A stretch of DNA of 60,157 nt, from positions 1 to 60,157 of the forward strand of contig JAVCDH010000101.1 in NCBI GenBank assembly GCA_030765805.1, written 5' to 3'. The notes under the pieces were generated by a model. It searched no databases. It was not told where the DNA came from and saw only the letters and a list, made by a program, of their open reading frames with translations. The translations under genes were made by a program, and so were the position numbers. Shown here in pieces: positions 33,546 through 42,031 of this stretch. Within the stretch, counting starts at the first letter, position 1; every line of letters starts with the position of its first letter. The DNA is from Candidatus Euphemobacter frigidus (GTDB lineage: Bacteria > Auribacterota > Erginobacteria > Erginobacterales > Erginobacteraceae).

Positions 33546-34481
33546 TTAAAATTTTTCCTCCGGAAAATTTTTAGTTGAGACCGAAGGCGTTAACCCGATC
33601 TGCAATTTATAAGCACGCAGAGTATTTTTTAAGAGCATGGCGATAGTCATCGGTCCCACCCCGCCGGGGACCGGGGTGATGGCCCCGGCTTTCTCACGAA
33701 CCCCCGGGAAATCCACGTCACCGACCAGGATTCTTTTACCCTCCGGGTTCCTCCCGACTTCATTGACGCCGACATCGATGACCACAACTCCTTCCTTGAC
33801 CATCCCGGCGGTAATGGTTCCGGGCCTCCCGGCGGAGACAATCAAGATATCGGCCTGCCGGGTGAGGGCGGCGAGATCCGGGGTCCCGGTGTGGCAGATA
33901 GTGACCGTGGCGTTGGCTTCTTCCTTCTTCTGGACCAGCATCATGGCGATCGGTTTGCCGACGATATTGCTCCGCCCCACCACCACCACGTGCTTACCCC
34001 GGGGCGGGTGGCCGCTTCTATGGAGCAGTTCCAGTATCCCCAGGGGGGTGCAGGGGAGGAAGGTCTCTTCCCCCAGCATTAACCTTCCCACATTGGCGGG
34101 ATGAAATCCGTCAACGTCCTTGGCGGGGGAGACGGCGCACAGGATTTTCCCTTCATCTATCCTGTCGGGCAGGGGGAGCTGAATCAGAATTCCGCTGACC
34201 CCGGGGTCTTGGTTCAGGTTGCCGATCAGGTCCAGCAGCTCCTCCTCCCCGGTCTCGATGGAGAGCCGGTGTTGGAAAGAGGCGATCCCCGCGTTCTGGC
34301 AGGCCTTCTCCTTCATCCGGACGTAGACCTCGGAGGCCGGGTTTTCCCCGACCATGACCACGGCCAGACCGGGAACAGAGCCGGTCTGCTCTTTGAGCAG
34401 TTCCACCTCCCGCCGGACCTCCTCGCGGATCTCCCGGGCGAACTCTTTGCCATCAATTATTTCAGTCATGTCTTCACTCAC
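33546..34481 (-). CDS. folD: Methylene-tetrahydrofolate dehydrogenase/cyclohydrolase
   Basis: A 311-residue bifunctional enzyme of the methyl branch that interconverts methylene-, methenyl- and formyl-tetrahydrofolate. Signatures: YVRMKEKACQNAGI with the catalytic lysine, ILIQLPLPDRID, VVVGRSNIVGKP for the nucleotide and TPVPGGVGPMTIAMLL at the C-terminal end. The last seven residues (NFPEEKF) are encoded by a palindromic repeat and have no counterpart in the family. It is cotranscribed with the acs genes, where it supplies the methyl branch of the Wood-Ljungdahl pathway. The other methyl-branch enzymes are not in the window. Confidence 0.96.
   Translation of the reverse strand: MSEDMTEIIDGKEFAREIREEVRREVELLKEQTGSVPGLAVVMVGENPASEVYVRMKEKACQNAGIASFQHRLSIETGEEELLDLIGNLNQDPGVSGILIQLPLPDRIDEGKILCAVSPAKDVDGFHPANVGRLMLGEETFLPCTPLGILELLHRSGHPPRGKHVVVVGRSNIVGKPIAMMLVQKKEEANATVTICHTGTPDLAALTRQADILIVSAGRPGTITAGMVKEGVVVIDVGVNEVGRNPEGKRILVGDVDFPGVREKAGAITPVPGGVGPMTIAMLLKNTLRAYKLQIGLTPSVSTKNFPEEKF
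33547..33573 (-). promoter_or_regulatory. AT-rich palindromic leader element, instance 9 (folD end / COG0857-like start)
   Basis: In gene sense: TAAAAATTTTCCGGAGG then AAAAATTTTAA, ending next to the downstream ATG at 33544. It encodes the last residues of folD and carries a GGAGG 12 bases before the next start codon. Confidence 0.6.
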
Positions 34482-34507
34482 CAGTCACCAGTCACTATTC
34501 CCCATCT

Positions 34508-35293
34508 TCATGCCCGCCAGGCCTTGAGATAGTCGTTGCTATAGATGGTGTTATTGAGAAGAACCTCGCCGCTGATCATGGTATCCATCAGAAGTTTGTC
34601 TTCCGGGTCGAGGATAGCCGCGTCCAGACCCGCTCCCATGGCCATGGCGAGAAAAGCGCTGTTTAGGAGCGACTTCTCCTTCGTTCCCTGGGAAAGGTTG
34701 CTCAGCCCAATCACCACGCGGGGGGATGGGTCAGAGAGGAGCTTGACCTGGCTGATGGTCTCCAGCATCTTCTTTGGCTGATCCTGGGCCACGTTGATCG
34801 GCAGCGTGATTGGGTCGAGGTAGATACGGTCGGGGGTGATTCCGGCGGCTTCAGCCGCGATTATGATCTGCGCGGCGATCTCCACCCGTCCTTCGGCCGT
34901 GTTGGGAACCCCATTCTTGTCCAGTGTAAGCGCGATGATCTTTGCTCCGGTCTCCGCCGCTAGGGGGAGAAATGTTGCCAGATCCGCCTCTTTGGCGGTG
35001 GTGCTGTTGATAATGAAATTATCTCCGCAGGCCTCAGCGCCGGCTTTTATGACCTCGAATTTTGGGTTATCGAGGCAGAGGGTGGCATCAGTTACTTCAC
35101 GAACCGACTCCACCAGCCAGACCATGGCGCCGATCTGATCGTCGGTCGCGGTCCCCACGTTCAGATCCAGCGCCCGGGCGCCGGCTTTAATCTGGCGGAG
35201 CGCAATCTTCTGGATGGTCGCCTCATCACGCGCGGCAATGGCCTTCTTAACCGCGCTGAACATCCCGTTGATTCTTTCACTGATAATGTACAT
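34508..35293 (-). CDS. acsE: Methyltetrahydrofolate:corrinoid/iron-sulfur protein methyltransferase
   Basis: A 261-residue pterin-binding TIM barrel of the same length as the Moorella enzyme. ALDLNVGTATDD gives the pterin pocket, LCLDNPKFEVIKAGAE and NFIINSTTAKEAD follow, and GLSNLSQGTKEKS is near the C-terminus. It moves the methyl group from methyl-tetrahydrofolate to the cobalt of the AcsCD corrinoid protein. It lies between acsD and folD in the operon. A repeat-rich spacer of 113 bases (35294-35406) separates it from acsD. Confidence 0.93.
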   Translation of the reverse strand: MYIISERINGMFSAVKKAIAARDEATIQKIALRQIKAGARALDLNVGTATDDQIGAMVWLVESVREVTDATLCLDNPKFEVIKAGAEACGDNFIINSTTAKEADLATFLPLAAETGAKIIALTLDKNGVPNTAEGRVEIAAQIIIAAEAAGITPDRIYLDPITLPINVAQDQPKKMLETISQVKLLSDPSPRVVIGLSNLSQGTKEKSLLNSAFLAMAMGAGLDAAILDPEDKLLMDTMISGEVLLNNTIYSNDYLKAWRA

Positions 35294-35406
35294 GGTAATA
35301 AGTTCGAAGTGCGAAGTTCGAAGTTCGAAGTTGAAAGTTCGAAGTTGAAAGTTGAACGTTCAGTTTTTCAGGTTAGAATTTATCAATGTCCCCCATTCCC
35401 TATTCC
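35294..35406. repeat. Simple repeats inside the acs operon spacer
   Basis: Runs of the words AAGTTCGAAG and AAGTTGAA, then runs of CCCTATTC and CCCCATTC. The spacer separates acsD and acsE within one operon and holds no gene. Confidence 0.75.
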
Positions 35407-36372
35407 CTATTCCCCATTCCCCATCAGAGCATCAATCTGTTTCCTGACCTTCTCCAGGGCCATCGGGTGCCGGAGGTTGACGATATCACCCCCCGCCTGG
35501 AGGAGAAGGACGGCGGTCATCGCCTCCCAGAGCGGACCCCGCACACCCTCATCTCCCCAGCCCGGGAACTGTTCCTTTAAAGCTTTTGCTTCTTTGGTCC
35601 GCCAGGAGTCAAAACCCACGTCACAGATGATGGGCATCGCCATCATCCTGTCCCCGTCCAGCGCCGCCAACCGGATCCGTTCCATAATTGAATAAGTGTA
35701 CTCAATCCCGTAACCCAGGGCTCCTGTGTTTGGATCGATGACAATGTCTTCCGGCTTGTAGCCCATCTCACTGATGAGGATATTGACCTGCTTGGCGATG
35801 TTGATATCGATCGGACTCTGAGCCACGATCTTATGATGATCGGCCAGGCAGGCGACGGCAAGGGTTTTATAGTTGTCCTCGGTGGCGAACCCGATCAGGC
35901 AGTTCTCTCCGGCCGCCGCCTGGGCGCAGAGGGGGAGTGCCAGGTTGTCTTTCTCCGGATCATCGCATCCCCAGATGATCAGGGGTATGGTGGTGGCTTC
36001 CAGGACCGCCTGAACCGTCTCGGCGGCCCGCTCGGGGGCGGTGTCCCCCCAATCGGGATGGAGACTCTTCAGCCGCAGGCAGATCATATCCGCGCCGTAT
36101 TTCTCTTCACAGAGGGCGGCCCACTGAGCGGGATTGTCCAGAACGTCGCGGTACGGCTCCTTCAAAACCTCCGGCCATTCCTCGGGGAGGTTGTCGAGCA
36201 CGTCGAGCGCGAGTGCCGGACGGTAGGGGATGGATCCTTCAAAATGGAGGAAGGGAAGGGTGGTCTCGCCGCCTATCGTTACGGTCGATTTTCTGGTACC
36301 GCCCTCCTTTTCGGTTGCGCCGACGGTTACCGTATTGACTGCGCCGGTCCATTTTTCTTTTATTTCTTCCAT
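35407..36372 (-). CDS. acsD: Corrinoid/iron-sulfur protein, small subunit (AcsD)
   Basis: A 321-residue TIM-barrel subunit of the corrinoid iron-sulfur protein, with about the family's usual length. Signatures: GGETTLPFLHFEGSIPYRP early, DMICLRLKSLHPDWGD, then DINIAKQVNILISEMG and GALGYGIEYTYSIMERIR. With AcsC it carries the methyl group to AcsB. The start follows three bases after the stop of the AcsV-like gene. The product is cytosolic. Confidence 0.95.
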   Translation of the reverse strand: MEEIKEKWTGAVNTVTVGATEKEGGTRKSTVTIGGETTLPFLHFEGSIPYRPALALDVLDNLPEEWPEVLKEPYRDVLDNPAQWAALCEEKYGADMICLRLKSLHPDWGDTAPERAAETVQAVLEATTIPLIIWGCDDPEKDNLALPLCAQAAAGENCLIGFATEDNYKTLAVACLADHHKIVAQSPIDINIAKQVNILISEMGYKPEDIVIDPNTGALGYGIEYTYSIMERIRLAALDGDRMMAMPIICDVGFDSWRTKEAKALKEQFPGWGDEGVRGPLWEAMTAVLLLQAGGDIVNLRHPMALEKVRKQIDALMGNGE

Positions 36373-36374
36373 TA

Positions 36375-38297
36375 TTATTTTCCATCTTCCCGAGCTGGAC
36401 AGCTCGGAAAGTCTTCAATATCAGTATGAGGCAGAAACATCGCCCGGGTATATTCATCCATGAAATTATTATCGGTACTCAACTCAAAATAGGTGGTGGA
36501 AGACGCTATCCGTTGAGCCTGCTCGCGGGCTGGCCGTGAGAGAAGGATGGTTTTTGCCCCCCGCACCGCCCCGTTCCCGATAAAAGAGATCTTCTCCGGA
36601 ACGATATCCGGCAGTAGCCCGATGCAGATGGCCCGCTTGATGTTGATGTAATTCCCAAAACCGCCGCTAACGTAGATCCGCTCAATCCGGCCCATATCGA
36701 GATTGACGGCCTTTAAGAGAACGGAGATCCCGGCGTAAATTGCCGCCTTGGCCCGGACCAGGTTGTCGATATCGGCCTGGGTTATCACGATCTCGCTCCC
36801 GTCCGCGGATTCCCCGCCCCGCGCAATAACGAAGGCAGGCTCGCCCTCGTGTTCACCCAGCCGGGAGGATCTGCTGCCCGGATCAAATCGGCCGTCTCTT
36901 CCCATTACCCCCACCCGGAAGAACTCGGATACCGCGTCCAGCAACCCCGAGCCGCAGATTCCGACCGGGGGGCGGCCGTTAATCGTCTGGTATTCAACCG
37001 TCTCAGTGTCTTTCAGGTCGATCCGATCAATCGCCCCGGCGACCGCCCGGCTCCCGCAGGTGACGCCACTCCCTTCAAATGCCGGCCCCGCCGAACAGGA
37101 GCAGGCGAGTCTCCACTCCCGGTTGCCGACCACGATCTCGCCGTTGGTGCCGATGTCGATGAAGAGTGAGAGAGCCGGGGAGCGGTCCATCCCGGAGGCG
37201 AGCACCCCGGCGGTTATATCTCCGCCCACCCAGCCCGCGATCCCCGGAACGGAGTAAATAATGCCATCTTTATTTATATGAATATCCAGGTCGCAAGCCC
37301 GGAGGGAAGGTGGAGAGGCCAGCGGCGTGATATAGGGCTCGCGCCGTATATTACGGGGTGTGATCCCCAGAAAGAGGGCGATCATGGTGGTGTTCCCGGC
37401 GCAGATCAGTGCGGTGATCTCATCCGGCTTCAACTTCGCTTGATGGGAGAGAGTGCGGATTAATTTATTGATATCCCGGCGGACGGCCCGGGAGAGGGGT
37501 TCGGTCCCGTCTTCTTCGGAGCGGATGATCCGCTTGATGACATCTTCCCCAAAGACTATCTGGGAGTTATAAGCGGCGGCCGCGTTCAGGGTGCGGCCGT
37601 CCTTGAGATCGATCAGGTGGGCCACCACTGTTGTCGTGCCGATGTCGAGGGCTAGGCCGTAGTTTTGCCCGGTTGTATCGCCCGCCTGGATGCGGATGAC
37701 TTCCGCCGAACCTCCCCGGTTGGCCGTGGTCGCGGTCAGATCCCAGCCGGAGTCACGGAGGAGGGTGGGGAGTTCTTTCAGGATCGGGAGCGGGGCGGTC
37801 AGCGCGTCAAGCCCGGTCTCCCGGCGGACCCCGCGGAGGAGCCGGGCCAGGTCGTCCAGGTTATCTTCCAGTGTGGGGGTGGCAAGCTTGAGATGGATCT
37901 TTTTTACCAGCGGATCCAGAGCGAAGCCGGTCTTATTAAAGTCCCAGTCTCCCAGCGAGCGAAAGCGGCCTGATGTCTCTTCTCGACCCTCCGCGGTCTG
38001 GAGAGCGGAGCTCTCCGGGGGGACCTCAACGGTAATGTCGGAGTGGATGGTGGCCTGGCAGGAGAGGACGTATCCTTTAGCGGCATCCTCTTCACTGAGA
38101 AGGGAGGAGGCGCCCCCGCGGACCTCGCCGGATTTGATAATAACCCGGCATTTTCCACAGGTCCCTTCTCCACCGCAGATCGAGTTCAGATGGACACCGG
38201 CCTCCTCCGCCGCCTTGAAGATGGTCCCACCTTCTTCCACCACGATCTTCTTCCCCGAGGGTAAAAATGTAACTGTAAATTGCTTCACTTTAGTCAC
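36375..38297 (-). CDS. Corrinoid reductive activator (RACo / AcsV type) with 2Fe-2S ferredoxin domain
   Basis: A 640-residue ATP-dependent activator. An N-terminal 2Fe-2S domain with the cysteine pattern of HLNSICGGEGTCGKC and LSCQAT is followed by a linker and an ASKHA ATPase-like domain (ALDIGTTTVVAHLIDL, LFIDIGTNGEIV, YVSGGFGNYINI). These proteins use ATP to reduce inactive Co(II) corrinoid so that methyl transfer can resume. The start is GTG at 38297 or three codons later. Both are embedded in a 9-base tandem repeat (38282-38335) that itself contains several GTG codons. The gene sits between acsC and acsD. Confidence 0.92.
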   Translation of the reverse strand: MTKVKQFTVTFLPSGKKIVVEEGGTIFKAAEEAGVHLNSICGGEGTCGKCRVIIKSGEVRGGASSLLSEEDAAKGYVLSCQATIHSDITVEVPPESSALQTAEGREETSGRFRSLGDWDFNKTGFALDPLVKKIHLKLATPTLEDNLDDLARLLRGVRRETGLDALTAPLPILKELPTLLRDSGWDLTATTANRGGSAEVIRIQAGDTTGQNYGLALDIGTTTVVAHLIDLKDGRTLNAAAAYNSQIVFGEDVIKRIIRSEEDGTEPLSRAVRRDINKLIRTLSHQAKLKPDEITALICAGNTTMIALFLGITPRNIRREPYITPLASPPSLRACDLDIHINKDGIIYSVPGIAGWVGGDITAGVLASGMDRSPALSLFIDIGTNGEIVVGNREWRLACSCSAGPAFEGSGVTCGSRAVAGAIDRIDLKDTETVEYQTINGRPPVGICGSGLLDAVSEFFRVGVMGRDGRFDPGSRSSRLGEHEGEPAFVIARGGESADGSEIVITQADIDNLVRAKAAIYAGISVLLKAVNLDMGRIERIYVSGGFGNYINIKRAICIGLLPDIVPEKISFIGNGAVRGAKTILLSRPAREQAQRIASSTTYFELSTDNNFMDEYTRAMFLPHTDIEDFPSCPAREDGK

Positions 38298-38335
38298 TTT
38301 AGCTCACTTTAGTCACTTTAGTTCACTTTAGGCAC
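38282..38335. repeat. Tandem 9-base repeats around the AcsV-like start
   Basis: Five imperfect copies of TCACTTTAG span the acsC stop and the AcsV-like start. Copies of the unit on the minus strand (CTAAAGTGA) contain in-frame GTG codons. Confidence 0.8.
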
Positions 38336-39671
38336 TTCTTTTTTTCATTGCCTTCAAAAACTTCGGTATCCCGGAAGCCTCCTTGGGGCCGACCAGGACC
38401 TTCCAGCCTGATTCGTCCTCGAGCTTGCCGGAGAGTACGGCGACGTATCCGGGAAGAACGAGATTTTTATGGTCTAATTTTTCGACAACTCCGGACTCAT
38501 CGAGCGCCCGGGTGATGGTCTCGGCGTTGAACTTATCCGCGGCCCAGGCAGTCAGGACCGAGGTGCCTTCGGTATCCACAATCAACAGATAAGCGGGGAT
38601 CCGGCTGGCTTCCACTTCCCCCTCGACCGTGAAGTAGGTAAGGGAGAAGTTGGTGGTAACCAGGAGCGGGGACGACCGGTCGGGGTTTCCGACCTCGTAG
38701 AGTTTCGGTTCCATCTGGATCGGCTTCTGGGGGTCGGTATAAATGTTCTGACGGGTGGTGAGGAGGGGGAGGATGTACTCCGGCTCGCTCAGGTCGGTTA
38801 CCACGATCGCGGCGTATTTGGCGATGAAGACCGAAGCCTCCAGGGCCCGGGAGAACTTGTCGGTGTTGGGATCGGTAAAAGCAATGGTTGGGTAGCCCAG
38901 GGGGCGGAAGTGACGCTTCAAAGCCTGCCTCCGGATGATCACCTGATCAGTCAGTTCGTCCCGGAGGCTCGCGGGGCTGGTATCGAGGACCAGATCCTCC
39001 ACCCCAATTTCCTTGATCCGGTCCGCCAGCCGGGCCGTCTCTTCCGGGCCTTTTCCCCTGACCGCCAGCGGACAGGAGTATTGCCGGGCCAACCCGGCCA
39101 TCTCCTCGAGATTTCCGGCGGTGGCCGCGTAGATCAGCGGTCTGGTATCTCCCGCCTTCTCCAGGGCGGCTTTCAGGCAATCAGGGGAGCCGCTGACCAG
39201 GATCAGGGCCAGATTGGTATTTGCTCTGCATCTTTCGACAAAGGCACTGTACTTCTCCGGGTCGCCGGACTCTTCCGTAAGGGCCACCAGATCGACGGAG
39301 ATATCCTCCCCCACCCGCACGAAGCGCAGCTTGTTGATATCCTCCACTCGGGACTCCGACTCCGGGTCGTCTTCCTTCAGGCGGATCGCCAGGGCGGTCT
39401 GGTGGTAGAAGGTCTCCTCGTGCCGGAAGAGCACCGTCTCATTTCCCAGTTCGACCTTCCGGTCCCCGGTTCCGATGGTGACCAGGCGGATGGGCGGCTG
39501 CGCGGCACTTCCCAGTTTAGCCCTTGCTTCATCGCTGACATGGGGGCACTCGTCGAGCGAGGTCTGCTTGGAGGCCAGCTTCATGGCGAAGGCCAGACAG
39601 GTAGGGGAGCCGCAGTCCCCGCAGTTGGTCTTCGGCAGCAGTTTGTATATGTCGAGTCCGGTCAAGGCCAT
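38328..39671 (-). CDS. acsC: Corrinoid/iron-sulfur protein, large subunit (AcsC)
   Basis: A 447-residue large subunit. The N-terminal 4Fe-4S motif has cysteines 17, 20, 25 and 42 (NCGDCGSPTCLAF, then ECPHVS). Next is a TIM-barrel domain with the PLIYAATAGNLEEMA block, and then the C-terminal B12-binding part (VVEKLDHKNLVLPGYVAVLSG). It holds the cobalt cofactor that shuttles the methyl group between AcsE and AcsB. It is second in the operon, 29 bases after acsB. Confidence 0.95.
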   Translation of the reverse strand: MALTGLDIYKLLPKTNCGDCGSPTCLAFAMKLASKQTSLDECPHVSDEARAKLGSAAQPPIRLVTIGTGDRKVELGNETVLFRHEETFYHQTALAIRLKEDDPESESRVEDINKLRFVRVGEDISVDLVALTEESGDPEKYSAFVERCRANTNLALILVSGSPDCLKAALEKAGDTRPLIYAATAGNLEEMAGLARQYSCPLAVRGKGPEETARLADRIKEIGVEDLVLDTSPASLRDELTDQVIIRRQALKRHFRPLGYPTIAFTDPNTDKFSRALEASVFIAKYAAIVVTDLSEPEYILPLLTTRQNIYTDPQKPIQMEPKLYEVGNPDRSSPLLVTTNFSLTYFTVEGEVEASRIPAYLLIVDTEGTSVLTAWAADKFNAETITRALDESGVVEKLDHKNLVLPGYVAVLSGKLEDESGWKVLVGPKEASGIPKFLKAMKKRSA

Positions 39672-39700
39672 TTGTTGTATATCCTATTGACAAGGTTATA

Positions 39701-41881
39701 TTAAAACATCGGTTCCATACTCAGGGCTGGATGATTCTTCTTCTCTAAAAACTCCAGTAGGGCCGCGGAGTCGACGGCGATATTCTCATCGGCAATCATA
39801 TCATAGAAGTCGGGGATCCCAATCTCTTCCCCTCGTTTAATCAGCCGCTTTTTCAACTGTTCCTTAAGTTCCCGGGTCAGCCAGACCAGCCTCTTCAACC
39901 CTCCGTCCCCGGAGATAAATTTGTGGCTGGTGACATAAAGACGTCCGATTCCCAGGAAGCCCGGGGTCTGAACACCGCCCCCCACCATCCCAGCCAGGGT
40001 GATAAAGTCCATCCCGCAGGGGGTCATCCCGGCGTGTTCGCGGTTGACCACCATCACCCCGTTCGCTTCCGGGATGATCGCCAGGATGCACTCGAAGCAG
40101 CCGCATGAGGTCATCGGATCGATCATCATGGAGTAGATACTGAAGCGTTCCAGGGACCGGTGTGAAGCTTCGTAAACGAATTCGTTGATCCCTTCCCACT
40201 GTCCGATCTCCCGGTCGATCACTCTCCCTTTCTCAACGGGTTGATTGGGGCCGGTCGGTGTGATCTCATGGGATGCCTTGCCGTCCAGCCAGCTATAGGC
40301 TCCGCAGAGCCCCAGCCGTTCCGGACTGATAATACAAACGTGATTGGGGGCGAAGCTCTGGCAGAGGGTACAGCTGTAAAAAGTCTCTACCGATTCATCG
40401 GTCATCCCGGCCATCCGTTCGTCACGGGCTTCATATGACTTCCGCGCTTCCTCGATCCCCCGCGCGACCTCATCCTCCCCGGTAAAAATTTGAACCTGCA
40501 CTTTATCGACGATGGCCCCGAAGTCATTATGAAGGCGGGCGACGATAATCTCCCCCAGATGACTGAGCCGGAAACCGGATTGGTATGCTTCTCGGTTGAT
40601 CCTTAGCCAGATAATGTTTCTCTGCCCGACGTGCATCACACCCATCGCCTCATTGATAAAACTATGGAGGTGTCTCTCCAGGATCGACTCGAATTCTTTC
40701 TGCGCATTTCGTCCGGCCACCGTCACTACTATCCCCAGGGGAAGATGGCCTCCCTCCTCGATTGAGTCCAGGTTATCCCCGATTACCTCGATCTTACCGT
40801 CTTCAACTCGATCCAGGTCGTCCATCTTGAGATATTCAAAAGCGGTCGAGTATTTGCCTCCGAACTGAACCCGCATATCCGCCTTTCTCACTCTTTCCCC
40901 CTCAAAAGCGGCCGCGTAGGGGACCGGGATAGGGATCTCTTTGACCCGGACCTTGATCCCCCGGGTCTGGATCGAGCGGGCAACGATCTGCTCATAATCG
41001 GGTTCGGCGACCAGGGCTTCATGGAGACAAAGTCCCGGCTCCAGGAGCTGGGGGACCTCGTTGTCGGTGATGACCGGGAAGCCGAGACTGATTGCCCCCG
41101 CCGCCGCCGCGACTTTATATTCATCAATCTCCCCCAGGGCGACTACCAGGGCCGGGACGCGCTCCCGGCAGTATCGGATGATATCTTCTCTTTCTCCCTT
41201 CTTCAGTCCGCCGTATGTAAGAGGGACTCTGGTCGCCCAGTTCAATACGAAGATGGCGCTGAAGGTGTCTCTTCCATAGGGAACCAGGTAGTTATCCCAT
41301 CCCAACTTGACCTTTTCCTCCTTGAGTTGATCGATAATGCTCGTTCCCCCGCTCTCACCCCCCACGAAGACCAGGATGTTCTTCTTCTGGAAGCCCCGGA
41401 CGATCTCGACGGCGGTGGCGCTGTCCGGCGCCGCTCCCAGAAGAGCGGCAAAACCCGCGATCCTCCCATCGACCAGCTGTATTCCCAGAGTCCGTAGCAT
41501 CTCGTCGATGATAAAACCCTGGCAACCCTCACGGGGTTCTTCCCCGGTCAGGTAACGGAGTCCCACCATTGCCTCCCCGGCAAGAAGGGTGGCGTGCCCG
41601 GCGGCGGCGAGATCGCCGAGAGGGTCTTTCCAGGCTGATTTATCAGGGGGCGCCGTCGGCAGAATCTTCCGGGCGGCTTCCAGGACGGGCGAGATATCAC
41701 CCAGCACCCGTACTTCGGCTCCCAGCAGGGCGTAGGCCAGGGGGAAGCAATAGCCTGTCCCGGGGAAGGATATCTCGGTATCAGGGCCTTTTTGTTTCAG
41801 GATCTTTTCAAACTCCTGAACAGTTAGTTGATGGATCTTCTTCGCCCCGTCCAGGGCCAGAGCGGCGATCGCGGTACTCAT
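39701..41881 (-). CDS. acsB: Acetyl-CoA synthase catalytic subunit
   Basis: A 726-residue protein, close to the 729 of Moorella AcsB. It joins a methyl group, CO and CoA into acetyl-CoA on the nickel-iron A-cluster. A-cluster cysteines are at 504, 507, 516, 526, 593 and 595 (CTLC, NHVC, GLCG, CGC), each two below the Moorella numbering. The N-terminal domain that contacts CO dehydrogenase is present. The start is set at ATG 41881, which begins MSTAIAALALDG and has GGAG 10 bases ahead; an upstream in-frame extension over the repeat-rich spacer is rejected. It is the first gene of the operon. The CO dehydrogenase subunit is not nearby. Confidence 0.96.
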   Translation of the reverse strand: MSTAIAALALDGAKKIHQLTVQEFEKILKQKGPDTEISFPGTGYCFPLAYALLGAEVRVLGDISPVLEAARKILPTAPPDKSAWKDPLGDLAAAGHATLLAGEAMVGLRYLTGEEPREGCQGFIIDEMLRTLGIQLVDGRIAGFAALLGAAPDSATAVEIVRGFQKKNILVFVGGESGGTSIIDQLKEEKVKLGWDNYLVPYGRDTFSAIFVLNWATRVPLTYGGLKKGEREDIIRYCRERVPALVVALGEIDEYKVAAAAGAISLGFPVITDNEVPQLLEPGLCLHEALVAEPDYEQIVARSIQTRGIKVRVKEIPIPVPYAAAFEGERVRKADMRVQFGGKYSTAFEYLKMDDLDRVEDGKIEVIGDNLDSIEEGGHLPLGIVVTVAGRNAQKEFESILERHLHSFINEAMGVMHVGQRNIIWLRINREAYQSGFRLSHLGEIIVARLHNDFGAIVDKVQVQIFTGEDEVARGIEEARKSYEARDERMAGMTDESVETFYSCTLCQSFAPNHVCIISPERLGLCGAYSWLDGKASHEITPTGPNQPVEKGRVIDREIGQWEGINEFVYEASHRSLERFSIYSMMIDPMTSCGCFECILAIIPEANGVMVVNREHAGMTPCGMDFITLAGMVGGGVQTPGFLGIGRLYVTSHKFISGDGGLKRLVWLTRELKEQLKKRLIKRGEEIGIPDFYDMIADENIAVDSAALLEFLEKKNHPALSMEPMF

Positions 41882-41921
41882 AGATATATTCTCCGGAGCC
41901 GGCAGTTGAGTAAGCAGAGGT

Positions 41922-41950
41922 ATTAAAACACATGAGAGGGACCTGGACAA
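41922..41950 (-). promoter_or_regulatory. Promoter of the acs operon
   Basis: On the minus strand, TTGTCC (41950-41945), a 17-base spacer, then TTTAAT (41927-41922). This gives a leader of about 34 bases before the acsB ATG at 41881. The -35 box lies inside a large hairpin at 41937-41973. Confidence 0.45.
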
Positions 41951-41973
41951 GCTAAGATCTTGTCGCAGGCCCT
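41937..41973 (-). terminator. Large imperfect hairpin between the 42032 gene and acsB
   Basis: AGGGACCTGGACAAG and CTTGTCGCAGGCCCT pair with two bulges and a 7-base loop. It may terminate transcripts from 42032 and also overlaps the predicted acs promoter -35 box. The T-run is about 10 bases away and weak. Confidence 0.4.
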
Positions 41974-42031
41974 GAGGATATAAACGCAGAAATTCCCTAT
42001 TCCCTATTCCCCAATCACAAGTCACCATCCT

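Noticed and set aside
34101..34532. Plus-strand frame opposite folD
   Set aside because: Mirror of the folD codons; no independent evidence.
38910..39704. 264-codon plus-strand frame opposite acsC
   Set aside because: acsC is unmistakable on the other strand; the frame has no start signal and no family motif.
41882..42028. N-terminal extension of AcsB to base 42028
   Set aside because: The added 49 residues come from a repeat-rich spacer, and AcsB at 726 residues already has the normal start and length.
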